DNA from: UBA1367 sp040268355
GTDB taxonomy: Bacteria > Actinomycetota > Coriobacteriia > Coriobacteriales > Atopobiaceae
Assembly (NCBI GenBank): GCA_040268355.1
Contig: JAWRIT010000088.1
Span: 1 to 34,060, forward strand
Direction of reading: 5' to 3'
Length of the DNA: 34,060 bases
This document shows positions 15,027 to 23,727 of the stretch, in pieces (position 1 is the first letter of the stretch; each line of letters starts with the position of its first letter). A program made the position numbers and the translations under genes. The notes under the pieces are model-generated. The model was not told where the DNA came from. It searched no databases and worked only from the letters and a program-made list of their open reading frames with translations.

Positions 15027-15490
15027 CGTGCGAGGTGCTCCCGGGACCGTGCCAGCAACCAGACCAGCAGGCCACAGCCGTAGCCGCCCGCATCGAGCAG
15101 CACGTCCTGCAGCATCCCGGCGCGGCCGGGAACGAACAGCTGAATGGCCTCGTCGACGATGGGAACCACAAGCCACAGGACGAGCGGCGCACGCAGGCGC
15201 TCACGCGGCTCACGCCACCTTGGGCGCGCGGCAAGGCTCACGAGCAGGCCGAGCACCAGGTACTCTGTGAAGTGAGCCGCTTTGCGCACGAGATGATTGA
15301 GCGCCGAGCGGTCCATCGCATCCAGAAGCGGCACCCGTCCGACGAGCGCGTCGACCACCATCAGGCTCTCGCGGTCCGAGCCGACCGCTGGCACGAGCGA
15401 ATGCCCCCAGATGATGGCGAGCCACACCACGACGGCACACCACGCGAGCAGCTCGCGCAGGCTCCTGCGGCCCTTGGCGGAAGGCACCAT
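15005..15490 (-). CDS. VanZ-like membrane protein
   Basis: This 161-aa VanZ-family integral membrane protein has about four helices. Family marks are WLAIIWGHSL near the N-terminus, RKAAHFTEYLVLGLLVS in the middle and DEAIQLFVPGRAGMLQDVLLDAGG in the C-terminal half. VanZ of Enterococcus gives low-level teicoplanin resistance by an unknown mechanism, and most relatives are uncharacterised. GGGGAGG precedes the ATG. The stop overlaps the DUF1287 start by ATGA, so the two proteins are made together and may act at the same envelope site. The last codons fall in the 27-bp repeat array. Confidence 0.85.
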   Translation of the reverse strand: MVPSAKGRRSLRELLAWCAVVVWLAIIWGHSLVPAVGSDRESLMVVDALVGRVPLLDAMDRSALNHLVRKAAHFTEYLVLGLLVSLAARPRWREPRERLRAPLVLWLVVPIVDEAIQLFVPGRAGMLQDVLLDAGGYGCGLLVWLLARSREHLARDGGSTS

Positions 15491-15609
15491 AAGAACCTCC
15501 CCACTGTGCTACCGTTCGTCTTGATGGACATGACGATAACACGAACGCGTGCGGGGCGCTCGAAGGCCCCGGCGCGTGGACGCGGGTCGGACAGCACCGA
15601 GGAGATGGC

Positions 15610-15921
15610 ATGGACGGGTTCTTCGAGCGCAGCTACGAGCTGGTACGTCAGATCCCAGTGGGGCGCGTGGCGAGCTACGGGCAGATCGCCCGCATGATGG
15701 GCGAGCCGCGCAAGGCACGGTTTGTGGGCTTTGCCATGCATGCGAGCCCCGGGATGTCCGGCGACGTGCCCTGCCACCGGGTCGTGTTCGCCGACGGCAG
15801 GCTCGCGCCCGGCTATGCCTTCGGTGGCGCCGGTGCGCAGCGTGAGCTGCTTGAGGAGGAGGGCGTCGGCTTTCTGGACGACGGCCGGGTCGACATGGAC
15901 CGCTTCTCCTGGGAGGTCTGA
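15610..15921 (+). CDS. Small O6-alkylguanine-DNA alkyltransferase-like (MGMT) protein
   Basis: This 103-aa protein is only the DNA-binding/active-site domain of the MGMT family: a helix-turn-helix start (VGRVASYGQIARMMG), an RKARFVGFAM segment and the active-site PCHRVV with Cys55. Alkyltransferase-like (ATL) proteins of similar size have Trp or Ala there; keeping Cys means it could still accept an alkyl group, although the N-terminal domain of Ogt/Ada is missing. GAGGAG sits 5 nt before the ATG. It faces away from VanZ and converges with the YolD-like/polymerase genes. A weak GGCGG/CCGCC stem (15928-15954) follows its stop. Confidence 0.85.
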   Translation: MDGFFERSYELVRQIPVGRVASYGQIARMMGEPRKARFVGFAMHASPGMSGDVPCHRVVFADGRLAPGYAFGGAGAQRELLEEEGVGFLDDGRVDMDRFSWEV

Positions 15922-15998
15922 GGGCGAGGCGGATGGACCACCGGCCGGGCCGCCCACACAAGACGGCGAGACGCATTCTCCGCCCAAGCCTGGCGACG

Positions 15999-16154
15999 CT
16001 ACGGGATGTCGGGAGGCTCCATCTCATGGACGTGGCGTGCCTCGATCGCCTGCTCGCGGCGGCGTAGCTCGTCTCGAAAGCCCTTCAGCGGGTCAAAGGG
16101 CATGAAGATCTTGGCGCGCTCGGAGCGGGGCATGCGCGGGTGGCCATAGTGCAT
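15999..16154 (-). CDS. 51-aa YolD-like partner of the Y-family polymerase
   Basis: This short gene encodes a 51-aa charged protein whose core, SERAKIFMPFDPLKGFRDEL (residues 11-30), follows the R-A-K/Q-F-x-P-F-D/A-x-L-x-G pattern of small YolD-like proteins encoded beside Y-family polymerases in Firmicutes, where they are thought to modulate translesion synthesis. The frame stays open upstream to 16229 with TTG and GTG codons inside the polymerase gene, but the ATG at 16154 has GGAGG exactly 5 nt before it and is the best start. It lies 49 bp after the polymerase stop on the same strand. The link to YolD is by pattern and position, not by search. Confidence 0.7.
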   Translation of the reverse strand: MHYGHPRMPRSERAKIFMPFDPLKGFRDELRRREQAIEARHVHEMEPPDIP

Positions 16155-16159
16155 CGGGT

Positions 16160-16164
16160 CCTCC
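16160..16164 (-). promoter_or_regulatory. Ribosome binding site fixing the YolD-like start
   Basis: GGAGG on the minus strand lies 5 nt before the ATG at 16154. It supports the 51-aa reading over longer TTG or GTG starts that overlap the polymerase gene. Confidence 0.6.
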
Positions 16165-16203
16165 GTCGTACCGGGACAGCTCTCGTCGTTTGTGCCCCAC
16201 CGC

Positions 16204-17535
16204 TCATCGCCCACTGCGATGCCCCCCAATCTGACCGTTGCGTTCGCGTGCCGTCGCGTCGGGCAGCAGATCCATCGCCCGCAGCATCGAATTGCTGCCG
16301 AACTTCTGCCGCACCGCGTTCATGGCCCTCATCCGCCGTCGCTCGCGTTCCAGCTTTGCCGGATCGCTGAAGAGGTCGAGCTGCTGGCCGGCCCCATCGG
16401 CCTCCACGACGTCTCCCAGCGAGAGCGTGAGCCGATGCACCGGGCGGCGCGGGTCCGCCACGGCACGAAAGAGCGCCTCGACCTCCGTCCGAATCCGTTC
16501 GCTGGACGAGGTGTAGGCACCCAGGCCTCGGGAGCCCGAGACGGACAGCTCGCCCCAGGGCATCCGCCTTCCGGAGGCCTGCTCGCGGAGGAGCGCCCGC
16601 TCCTCGTCGCTCGCCCGATACCCCACGGCCAGCGTCACCGACCGCGCCTGGTTCCCCCGCGAGACGAGCTCCAGTGCCAGCTGGTCGGCCATCTCCTTGG
16701 TGACGAGCAGCGCCGCCTCGAAGTCGTAGTCGCGGCCCAGCACCTGCCCGGCCGAGAGCGAGTGCGCCTGCGGGCGGTAGGCCTTGATGTCGGCGAAGCG
16801 CACCGGCTCGATGCCCCAGGCGTGATCGATCATGATCTCGGCGTCGATGCCGAACTCGCGATACAGCGGCTCGGTCGGGCTCATCGCAAGCTGGCCCATC
16901 GTATGGATGCCCATCGCGGCAAGCCGCCGCTCGGTGGCCGCGCCCACCCGCCAGAAGTCGGTGAGCGGGCGATGGTCCCAGAGCTCGGCACGGTAGCGCT
17001 CCTCGTCCAGCTCACCAAAGAAGCCGGGGCTGTGCTTTGCCGTGATGTCGAGGGCAACTTTGGCCAGATAGAGGTTGGTGCCCAACCCACAGGTCGCAGG
17101 GATGCCGGTCGTGTCCGTGATGTCCTGACGAATGCGCTCGCCCAGCTCGCGGGCGGTGCAGCCGTTCAGCTTGAGGTAGCCCGTCACGTCCAGGAACGCC
17201 TCGTCGATGGAGTAGACGTGAATGTCCTGCGGCGCCACGTAGCGCAGGTAGATCTCATAGATGTCGGCCGACCGCTCGATGTAGAGGGCCATGCGCGGCG
17301 GCGCGACGACATAGTCGAGGTGCTCGGGTATCTCGAAGAGCCGACAGCGGTTGCGCACACCCAGCTCCTTGAGCGCCGGAGAGACGGCAAGGCAGATGGT
17401 CTTTCTGGTGCGCGTGGGGTCGGCGACCACCAGACGCGTGGTCATGGGATCGAGCTCGCGCTCCACGCACTCGACGCTGGCGTAGAAGCTCTTGAGGTCG
17501 ATGCAGAGGTATTGTCGCACGGCGGGCGTCGTCAT
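16204..17535 (-). CDS. Y-family translesion DNA polymerase, UvrX/UmuC-like
   Basis: This 443-aa error-prone polymerase copies past damaged template bases. The catalytic acids are in CIDLKSFYASVECV (Asp13) and YSIDEAFLDVTGYL (Asp111, Glu112), with the steric-gate FY after the first motif. Helix-hairpin-helix and little-finger regions follow, and the C-terminus DATARERNGQIGGH is typical of the UvrX/YqjW branch. A Q-L-D-L-F stretch (QQLDLFS, about residue 393) is a good beta-clamp-binding motif. It starts 22 bp after the single-domain DJ-1 gene and is followed by the YolD-like gene, indicating one operon. The RBS is weak, suggesting low output or coupling. I saw no GAAC-N4-GTTC LexA box in the 104 bp upstream of the operon. 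Confidence 0.9.
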   Translation of the reverse strand: MTTPAVRQYLCIDLKSFYASVECVERELDPMTTRLVVADPTRTRKTICLAVSPALKELGVRNRCRLFEIPEHLDYVVAPPRMALYIERSADIYEIYLRYVAPQDIHVYSIDEAFLDVTGYLKLNGCTARELGERIRQDITDTTGIPATCGLGTNLYLAKVALDITAKHSPGFFGELDEERYRAELWDHRPLTDFWRVGAATERRLAAMGIHTMGQLAMSPTEPLYREFGIDAEIMIDHAWGIEPVRFADIKAYRPQAHSLSAGQVLGRDYDFEAALLVTKEMADQLALELVSRGNQARSVTLAVGYRASDEERALLREQASGRRMPWGELSVSGSRGLGAYTSSSERIRTEVEALFRAVADPRRPVHRLTLSLGDVVEADGAGQQLDLFSDPAKLERERRRMRAMNAVRQKFGSNSMLRAMDLLPDATARERNGQIGGHRSGR

Positions 17536-17557
17536 CGGCTGTCGGCGGGCCGCCTGC

Positions 17558-18139
17558 TCAGCGAGCGTAGACGATCGAGGCGGCGACCTTGTCCGCCGTG
17601 GCGCGCCCGAGGTAGTGCGCCACGATCTCCAGGCCGAAGGGGATGGCGGTCCCCATGCCCTTGCTCGTGATGAGGTTGCCGTCCACGACGACCTCGTCCT
17701 GGCAGAGCTTCGCGCCCTGCTCCACGAGCACCTGCTGCAGGTCGGGGTAGCAGGTGGCGCGCCGGTCCCTCAGCAGGCCGGCAGTGGCCAGGATCGTGGG
17801 CGCGGCACAGATGGCGGCCACCTCGCGTCCCTGCTCGAGAAAGCGGGAGACCTGCTCGACCAGCGGCGCGCACTCGCCGAGGTTCGTGGTTCCCGGCATG
17901 CCGCCCGGCAGGACCAACATGTCGTAGGCGTCGAAGTCGAAGTCCGGATCGCCGATCATGCGGTCACAGACGATCCTCACGCCGTGCGACGACGTGACGG
18001 TCGCCTCGGCGGCGACGGCGATGGAATCACAGGGGATGCCCGCACGATAGAGCAGGTCGACCACCGTCAGGCCTTCGATCTCCTCGAAGCCCTCGGCAAA
18101 GAAGACGGCGACACGCTTGTCGGTGGCAACAGATGACAT
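17558..18139 (-). CDS. Single-domain DJ-1/PfpI family protein
   Basis: This 193-aa protein is a normal-length DJ-1 family member with Glu20 in EGFEEIEG, the nucleophile elbow VAAICAAP (Cys111) and the C-terminal VDGNLITSKGMGTAIPFGLEIV. It resembles human DJ-1/YajL more than PfpI proteases. Proposed roles in the family are protection of Cys residues, glyoxalase III activity and contested deglycation of protein or nucleotides. AAGGAG precedes the ATG. It is the first gene of an apparent operon with the translesion polymerase, an unusual pairing, and is not a close copy of either half of the tandem DJ-1 protein. Confidence 0.87.
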   Translation of the reverse strand: MSSVATDKRVAVFFAEGFEEIEGLTVVDLLYRAGIPCDSIAVAAEATVTSSHGVRIVCDRMIGDPDFDFDAYDMLVLPGGMPGTTNLGECAPLVEQVSRFLEQGREVAAICAAPTILATAGLLRDRRATCYPDLQQVLVEQGAKLCQDEVVVDGNLITSKGMGTAIPFGLEIVAHYLGRATADKVAASIVYAR

Positions 18140-18243
18140 GGGAGGCTCCTTCCGTCAGAGGATGACTTTCTACCAGCATAGCGCTCGCACGCGACACAAA
18201 GCGCCCACGTGCGCCTGCCGTGCGGCTAGGGTGCCCCGTGGAC

Positions 18244-20115
18244 TCACTCACTTCCGGGAAGCTCCCACTGGGACTCGTACAGGTGGGCGTAGAGGCCGCC
18301 TCGGACGAGCAGCTCGTCGTGCGTGCCGCTCTCGCTGATGCGGCCCTGGTGCATGACGAGGATCCGGTCCGCATCGCGCACGGTGGAGAGCCGGTGCGCC
18401 ACGACCAGCGAGGTGCGACCCTCCATCATGCGATCGAAGGCGTCCTGCACCTGAAGCTCGGTGCGGGTGTCGATGGAGCTGGTCGCCTCGTCGAGCAGCA
18501 GGATGGCGGGGTCGGCCAGCATCACGCGTGCGATGCACAGCAGCTGCCGCTGGCCCTGGCTGAGCGCGCCGCCCCCCTCGCCCACGAGCGTGTCGTAGCC
18601 TTGGGGCAGCTGCATGACGAACGTGTGGGCATGGGCGCGACGGGCGGCCTCCTCGACCTGCGCGTCGGTCGCGTCTGGCCGCCCGTAGCGGATGTTGTCG
18701 CGAATCGTGCCGGTGAACAGCCAGCTGTCCTGCAGCACCATGCCAAAGGCGCCGCGCAGGCTCGCCCGCGTGAGGCTCAAGGCGTCCTGGCCGTCCACCA
18801 GGATGCGTCCGCCGTCCAGCTCGTAGAAGCGCAGCAGGAGGTTGATCAGCGTCGTCTTGCCGCAGCCCGTCGGTCCCACGAGCGCGATGCGCTCTCCCGG
18901 CGCGGCATGGAAGCTGATGTCGCGCAGCAGCGGACGATCCGCGTCATAGGAGAAGCTCACGTGCGAGAAGTCCAGCCCGCCGGAAGGCTCCTCGAGCACG
19001 AGGGCCTCCGGCGCGTCGGGGCGCTCCTCGTCCGCATCGAGCAGGGCGAACACCCGTCGGGCCGAGGCCGTGGCCGCCTGCAGCTGCGTGACGACGCCGC
19101 TGATCTCGTTGAAGGGCTTCATGTACTGGTTGGAGTACGAGAGGAAGCTCTGCACCTGGCCCACCGTGAGCGGCGAGGGGAAGCCCCCTACCACGCACGC
19201 GCAGCCGACCACCGCCACCGCAGCATAGATGACGTTGTTCACGATGCGAGTGGAGGGATTGGTGAGCGAGCTGACGAATTGGGCCCGCTCCCCCACCTCA
19301 AAGAGACGCCCGTTCAGCGCGTCGAACTCCCGCTCGCAGGCGTCGGCATGCGAGAAGGCGGACACGAGCGTCTGGTTGGACACGGTCTCCTCGACGTATC
19401 CGCCAAGCTCCCCCGAGATGGCCTGCTGGGCATCGAAGCTCGCCGCGGAACGACGGGCGATCTGGCCCGCCACCACGACGGAGAGCGGTGTCAGCGCGAT
19501 GACCACCACAGAGACCGGCACCGAGAGCGAGCACATGAACGCGAGCGTCCCCACGATGGTGACGATGCCGCCAAAGAGCTGCGTGAAGCCCTGGAGCAGG
19601 CCGTCGCCCACCTGATCGACGTCCGTCGACATGCGCGCCAGCAGGTCCCCATGGGCGTGTGCGTCGACAAACGAGAGCGGCAGACGGCGGAGCTTCCCGA
19701 AAGCCCGCACCCGCAGCTCGCGGACCGTCTCGTAGGCGATGCGGTTCGTGCCGGTCTCGGAGAGCCACTGGGTGAGCGCGGCCAGGGGCACCACCACGGC
19801 CAGGCGCACGAGCTGGGCCATCAGGCCGTCAACGTCCACCGCATGTGGGCCCACCATGCAGTCGATGGCCCCACCGATGATGATGGGGACCCAGAGCTGC
19901 AGCAGGACCGATGCCGCCGCGGCCACGAAGGCGAGCGCGAGTGCGGGCAGGCGGGGTCCGCAGAGGCCTGCGACGCGCACCAGCAGCTCGCCGGTGGTGT
20001 AGGAGCCGCCGTCGATGCTGCGCACGTCGTTCGGGCCACGCTCGTCCGCAGGCCCTCCCTGCAAGGCCGCCATGCTGCCGCCACCCAGAGCCACACCCGA
20101 GTACAGGTTCGCCAT
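18244..20115 (-). CDS. ABC exporter half-transporter, consensus-site subunit
   Basis: This 623-aa protein has a roughly 45-residue N-terminal extension, six transmembrane helices (about 55-340) and a nucleotide-binding domain with Walker A GPTGCGKTT (414-422), signature LSQGQ (518-522), Walker B ILLLDE (538-543) and switch VVAHRLS. The catalytic Glu and His are intact while the signature is altered, as in the TM288/BmrD-type partner of heterodimeric exporters. Its ATG overlaps the stop of the other half-transporter by one base (TGATG). The pair probably exports drugs, lipids or peptides; substrate unknown. Confidence 0.88.
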   Translation of the reverse strand: MANLYSGVALGGGSMAALQGGPADERGPNDVRSIDGGSYTTGELLVRVAGLCGPRLPALALAFVAAAASVLLQLWVPIIIGGAIDCMVGPHAVDVDGLMAQLVRLAVVVPLAALTQWLSETGTNRIAYETVRELRVRAFGKLRRLPLSFVDAHAHGDLLARMSTDVDQVGDGLLQGFTQLFGGIVTIVGTLAFMCSLSVPVSVVVIALTPLSVVVAGQIARRSAASFDAQQAISGELGGYVEETVSNQTLVSAFSHADACEREFDALNGRLFEVGERAQFVSSLTNPSTRIVNNVIYAAVAVVGCACVVGGFPSPLTVGQVQSFLSYSNQYMKPFNEISGVVTQLQAATASARRVFALLDADEERPDAPEALVLEEPSGGLDFSHVSFSYDADRPLLRDISFHAAPGERIALVGPTGCGKTTLINLLLRFYELDGGRILVDGQDALSLTRASLRGAFGMVLQDSWLFTGTIRDNIRYGRPDATDAQVEEAARRAHAHTFVMQLPQGYDTLVGEGGGALSQGQRQLLCIARVMLADPAILLLDEATSSIDTRTELQVQDAFDRMMEGRTSLVVAHRLSTVRDADRILVMHQGRISESGTHDELLVRGGLYAHLYESQWELPGSE

Positions 20116-21854
20116 CAGGCATCCACCTCCTCGGCGCGCAACTGTGACCGACAGATCTCGCGGTAGAGCCCACAGGAGCCCAGAAGCTCGTCGTGCGTGC
20201 CCAAGCCGGCCATCCGTCCGTGATCGAGGACGAGGATCTGCTCCGCCCCCATGACGGCGGCGACGCGCTGGCTGATGACCACCAGCGTCGGCCGACCCGG
20301 CAGCTCGCGCAGGCGCGCGCGCAGTCGGGCGTCGGTGACGTAGTCGAGCGCCGAGGCGCTGTCGTCGAGCACCACCAGGCGCGGGTCACCCACCAGGGCG
20401 CGGGCGATCGTGAGCCGCTGACGCTGCCCACCCGAGAAGTTCGCGCCCCCCGCCTCGACCGGCGCGTCGAGCCCGCCCGCCTTCTGGGACACGAAGTCAT
20501 CCGCCTGGGCGCAGGCGAGCGCGGCCCACAGCTCGTCGTCGCTGGCGTCGGACCGGCGCCAGGAGAGGTTCGAGCGAATGGTGCCGGTGAGCAGGCTGGC
20601 ACGTTGCGGCACGAGCGAGACGAGCGAGCGCAGCGAGGAGAGACGGTAGTCCCGCACGTCGTGCCCCAGCAGGCGCACCTCGCCGGACGCCGGGTCATAG
20701 AGCCTGAGGACGAGCGCGGCCAAGGTCGACTTGCCCGAGCCCGTGCCGCCGATGACGCCCAGGGTCGTGCCCGCAGGCACGCTCACGCTCACACCGTCGA
20801 GCGCGCGCTGGCCACCCCCGAAGGCGAAGGAGACGTCCCGCAGCTCCAGCGCCGGTGCGGCAGGCGGCACGAGCGCCGAGGCGGCGTCGAGCCTCCCGTC
20901 CACAAGGGAGGGCGCCGTGGCCAGAACCTCCATGATGCGCACGGCGCAGGCCGAGCCCCGCGTGAAGATGACCACCAGGTTGGCCACATAGCCAAGGGAG
21001 ACGAGCAGCTGCGTCATGTAGCTGACGAACGCGACGAGCTCTCCCTGCGTGAGCCCTCCCACCTCGATGCGCAGCCCACCCACCCAGCAGATGGCCACCA
21101 CGCCCAGGTTCAGGATCAGGAAGGTCGAGGGGTTGAGCGTGGCCGAGAGCCGCCCCACGGCGACGGAGGCGTCCGTCTGCTCGCGTGCCGCCGTCGCGAA
21201 GCGCCGCTCCTCGTGATTCTCGCGCCCGAAGGCCCGCACCACCCGCACGCCCTCCAAGGCCTCGCGGGCGATGCGCACGAGCGCGTCGAGCCGTGCCTGA
21301 ATGGCCCGGAAGAGCGGGACGGAACGGCTCATGACCAGCCAGAACACGCCGACGACGAGCGGGGTCACCATCAAGAAGACCACCGAGAGCTCGCGGTCGA
21401 CGAGCATCGCCGCGACGATGGAGCCGAGGGCGATGAAGGGCCAGCGGACGAGCATGCGGATGCCCATGGCGACGGCGACCTGCACCTGGTTGACGTCGCT
21501 TGTGAGCCGCGTGATCAGCGAGGGCGTGCCGAAGGCGCCGACCTCGGCCGCCCCCAGACGCCCGATATGACGGTAGAGGGCACCCCTGACGTCGGTCCCG
21601 ATGCCCTGCGACACGGTCGCCGCGAGGCGCTGGCACACGAAGGTGAAGGCGTACCCCACGAGGGCGAGGATGACGAGCAGAGCCCCGAGCCGTACGACCA
21701 AGCCCATGTCGCGCTCGGCGACGCCCTTATCGATCATGCGGGCGACCACCAAGGGGGTGATCAGGTCGAAGACCACCTCGACCGCCTTGCAGGCCACGCC
21801 CACACATGCCCGGCCCCGATAGGGAGACATGAAGCGCCGGAGAAGGTCGCGCAT
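20115..21854 (-). CDS. ABC exporter half-transporter, degenerate-site subunit
   Basis: This 579-aa half-transporter has six transmembrane helices followed by a nucleotide-binding domain with Walker A GGTGSGKST (369-377), canonical signature FSGGQ (473-477), but Walker B LVVLDD (493-498), Asp replacing the catalytic Glu, and a switch ISQRVA with Gln for His. These changes mark the degenerate ATP site of TM287/BmrC-type heterodimers and are complementary to the partner encoded next. I start it at the ATG at 21854, preceded by GGGGGAG; it begins 2 bp after the ABC-F stop. An extension to 21890 would overlap the ABC-F gene. Confidence 0.88.
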   Translation of the reverse strand: MRDLLRRFMSPYRGRACVGVACKAVEVVFDLITPLVVARMIDKGVAERDMGLVVRLGALLVILALVGYAFTFVCQRLAATVSQGIGTDVRGALYRHIGRLGAAEVGAFGTPSLITRLTSDVNQVQVAVAMGIRMLVRWPFIALGSIVAAMLVDRELSVVFLMVTPLVVGVFWLVMSRSVPLFRAIQARLDALVRIAREALEGVRVVRAFGRENHEERRFATAAREQTDASVAVGRLSATLNPSTFLILNLGVVAICWVGGLRIEVGGLTQGELVAFVSYMTQLLVSLGYVANLVVIFTRGSACAVRIMEVLATAPSLVDGRLDAASALVPPAAPALELRDVSFAFGGGQRALDGVSVSVPAGTTLGVIGGTGSGKSTLAALVLRLYDPASGEVRLLGHDVRDYRLSSLRSLVSLVPQRASLLTGTIRSNLSWRRSDASDDELWAALACAQADDFVSQKAGGLDAPVEAGGANFSGGQRQRLTIARALVGDPRLVVLDDSASALDYVTDARLRARLRELPGRPTLVVISQRVAAVMGAEQILVLDHGRMAGLGTHDELLGSCGLYREICRSQLRAEEVDA

Positions 21855-21856
21855 GC

Positions 21857-23671
21857 TCACTCCCCCAACCGCTCGGACAGCTCCAGCCACTCGGTCTCGA
21901 GCTGCTCGATCTGGCGCTCGGCGTCGTCGATCTCCGCCTGCTTCTCCAGCAGGGCCTGGTAGTCGCTGACATCGATGGCCGCCAGCTCCCCGTGCAGCTC
22001 CTGCGGGCGTCCCTGGAGCTTCTCGAGCTTGCGCCCGATGGCGTCGAAGCGCTTCTTGAGCGAGCGGCGCTCCGTGTTGGTGAGGCCCTCTGGTGCCGCG
22101 CCCGTCACTTGGGGCGCCACATCCGCGCCGTCGCCTGCCTCCCCCGCCGCCTCCTGCCGCTGGCGGGCCGCCTCGTCCAGCAGGGCCAGGTACTCGTCGA
22201 CGCCACCAGGGACGTGACGCACCCTTCCGTCGATGAGCGCGAACTGGTCGTCAGTGACGCGCTCCATCAGGTAGCGATCGTGGCTCACGATGAGCAGGGT
22301 CCCTGGCCAGGTGTCGAGCAGGTCCTCCAGCACGGCAAGCATGTCGGTGTCGAGGTCGTTGCCCGGCTCGTCAAGCACGAGCACGTTGGGCTCCTCCATG
22401 AGCACGCAGAGGATGGCCAGGCGCCTACGCTGGCCGCCGGAGAGGTCCGCGACGGGCATCTGGAGGTCACGGCGCTCGAAGTCCAGCCGTTCGAGCAGCT
22501 GCTCGGGACTCTGGGGGCGACCCTCCACCAGAAGCGTGCGCTTGTAGGTGGCGAGCAGCTCCGAGACGCGCCAGCCGTCATAGGCGGCCAGGCCCTCCAG
22601 CTGCTGCGACAGCATGCCGAAGCGCACCGACGCGCCGATCCTCACGCTTCCCGCGCTGGGGGCGAGCGAGCCGGTCATGAGCCTGAGCAGGGTGGTCTTG
22701 CCCGCCCCGTTCTCGCCCAGGATGCCATAGCGGTCCCCGGGGCCGATCAGCCACTCGATGCCACGCAGCACCTCGGTGCCATCGTAGGCGGCGCTTGCCC
22801 TGTGCAGCTCGATGACCTGCTTGCCCAGCCGACTCATCGCCATGCGCTTGAGTTCGATGGGGTTTCTGAGCGGTGGGTCGTCGGCGATGAGCGCCATGGC
22901 GGCGTCGATGCGGAACTTCGGCTTGCTCGTGCGGGCCTTGGCACCGTGGGCGAGCCAGTTGAGCTCCTTGCGCAGCATGTTCTGCCGGCGCTCCTCCTTG
23001 ACGGCCGCCTGGCGCTCGCGTTCCACGCGCTGCTGGACGTAGGCGGAGTAGCCACCCTCGAAGGGCTCGATGCGACCGTCGTGGACCTCCCACATCTGCT
23101 CGCACACCGCGTCGAGGAACCACCGGTCGTGCGTCACCACGAGCAGCGCCCCCTGCCCCGGCTGCCAGCGCCGCACGAGATGCTCGGCGAGCCAGCGGAT
23201 GGCATGCAGGTCAAGATGGTTGGTCGGCTCGTCCAGAAGCAGCACGTCCCAGCTGCCCACCAGCACGCGGGCAAGGTCGCAGCGCCTGCGCTGGCCGCCG
23301 GAGAGCGCGGAGACCGGCCCCTCCCAGTCGATGCCGACCAGCAGCTCCTCGATGATGGAGCGCACCACGGCGTCCGACGCCCACACGTACTCGGGGGTGT
23401 CGCCCACCACGGCCTGGCGAACGCTGTCCGCCTCGCGCAGCTCGTCGGTCTGCCCGACCATGCCCACCGTGATGTCGTTGCGATAGGTGAGCGTCCCTTC
23501 GTCAGGGTCGAGGCGACGCGAGACGAGCTCGAGCAGCGTCGACTTCCCGTCACCGTTGCGGCCGACGACGCCGATGCGCTCCCCCTCGTTGATGCCGATG
23601 GTCTGATCGACCAGCACCTGCTTGCCAGGCCATTCCTGGCTCACGTGCTCAAGGCCGATGAGGATGCCCAT
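21857..23671 (-). CDS. ABC-F family ATPase, Uup-like
   Basis: This 604-aa soluble protein has two ABC domains and no membrane segments. Walker A motifs are GRNGDGKST (37-45) and GENGAGKTT; both signatures are LSGGQRRR; Walker B motifs are LLLDEPTNHLD and VLDEPGNDLD. The inter-domain linker (QQRVERERQAAVKEERRQN onward) is the P-site tRNA interaction motif region, and a C-terminal Glu/Leu-rich coiled coil (about 530-604) matches Uup. ABC-F proteins bind the ribosome E-site and relieve stalls or antibiotic effects, and Uup also affects DNA branch processing. GGAGGTGA precedes the ATG. The adjoining exporter raises the option of a resistance role, but housekeeping is equally likely. Confidence 0.9.
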   Translation of the reverse strand: MGILIGLEHVSQEWPGKQVLVDQTIGINEGERIGVVGRNGDGKSTLLELVSRRLDPDEGTLTYRNDITVGMVGQTDELREADSVRQAVVGDTPEYVWASDAVVRSIIEELLVGIDWEGPVSALSGGQRRRCDLARVLVGSWDVLLLDEPTNHLDLHAIRWLAEHLVRRWQPGQGALLVVTHDRWFLDAVCEQMWEVHDGRIEPFEGGYSAYVQQRVERERQAAVKEERRQNMLRKELNWLAHGAKARTSKPKFRIDAAMALIADDPPLRNPIELKRMAMSRLGKQVIELHRASAAYDGTEVLRGIEWLIGPGDRYGILGENGAGKTTLLRLMTGSLAPSAGSVRIGASVRFGMLSQQLEGLAAYDGWRVSELLATYKRTLLVEGRPQSPEQLLERLDFERRDLQMPVADLSGGQRRRLAILCVLMEEPNVLVLDEPGNDLDTDMLAVLEDLLDTWPGTLLIVSHDRYLMERVTDDQFALIDGRVRHVPGGVDEYLALLDEAARQRQEAAGEAGDGADVAPQVTGAAPEGLTNTERRSLKKRFDAIGRKLEKLQGRPQELHGELAAIDVSDYQALLEKQAEIDDAERQIEQLETEWLELSERLGE

Positions 23672-23727
23672 CGACCATCACCTCCCTGGGACCTGCGTGG
23701 ACTGTGCTCGCGAACGCGTGGCCGCAC

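Noticed and set aside
12993..15083. 696-codon open frame on the plus strand across the DJ-1 and DUF1287 genes
   Set aside because: It crosses several genes and intergenic promoters on the other strand and has no domain; a GC-rich shadow.
15610..15921. Alkyltransferase-like (ATL) protein without catalytic Cys
   Set aside because: The active-site motif is PCHRVV with Cys55 retained, so the defining ATL substitution is absent.
18220..20166. Very long open frame on the plus strand opposite the ABC half-transporter
   Set aside because: The minus strand encodes an intact transporter with all ABC motifs; the antisense frame has an Arg/His/Gly-rich composition with no recognisable domain and is a by-product of high GC.
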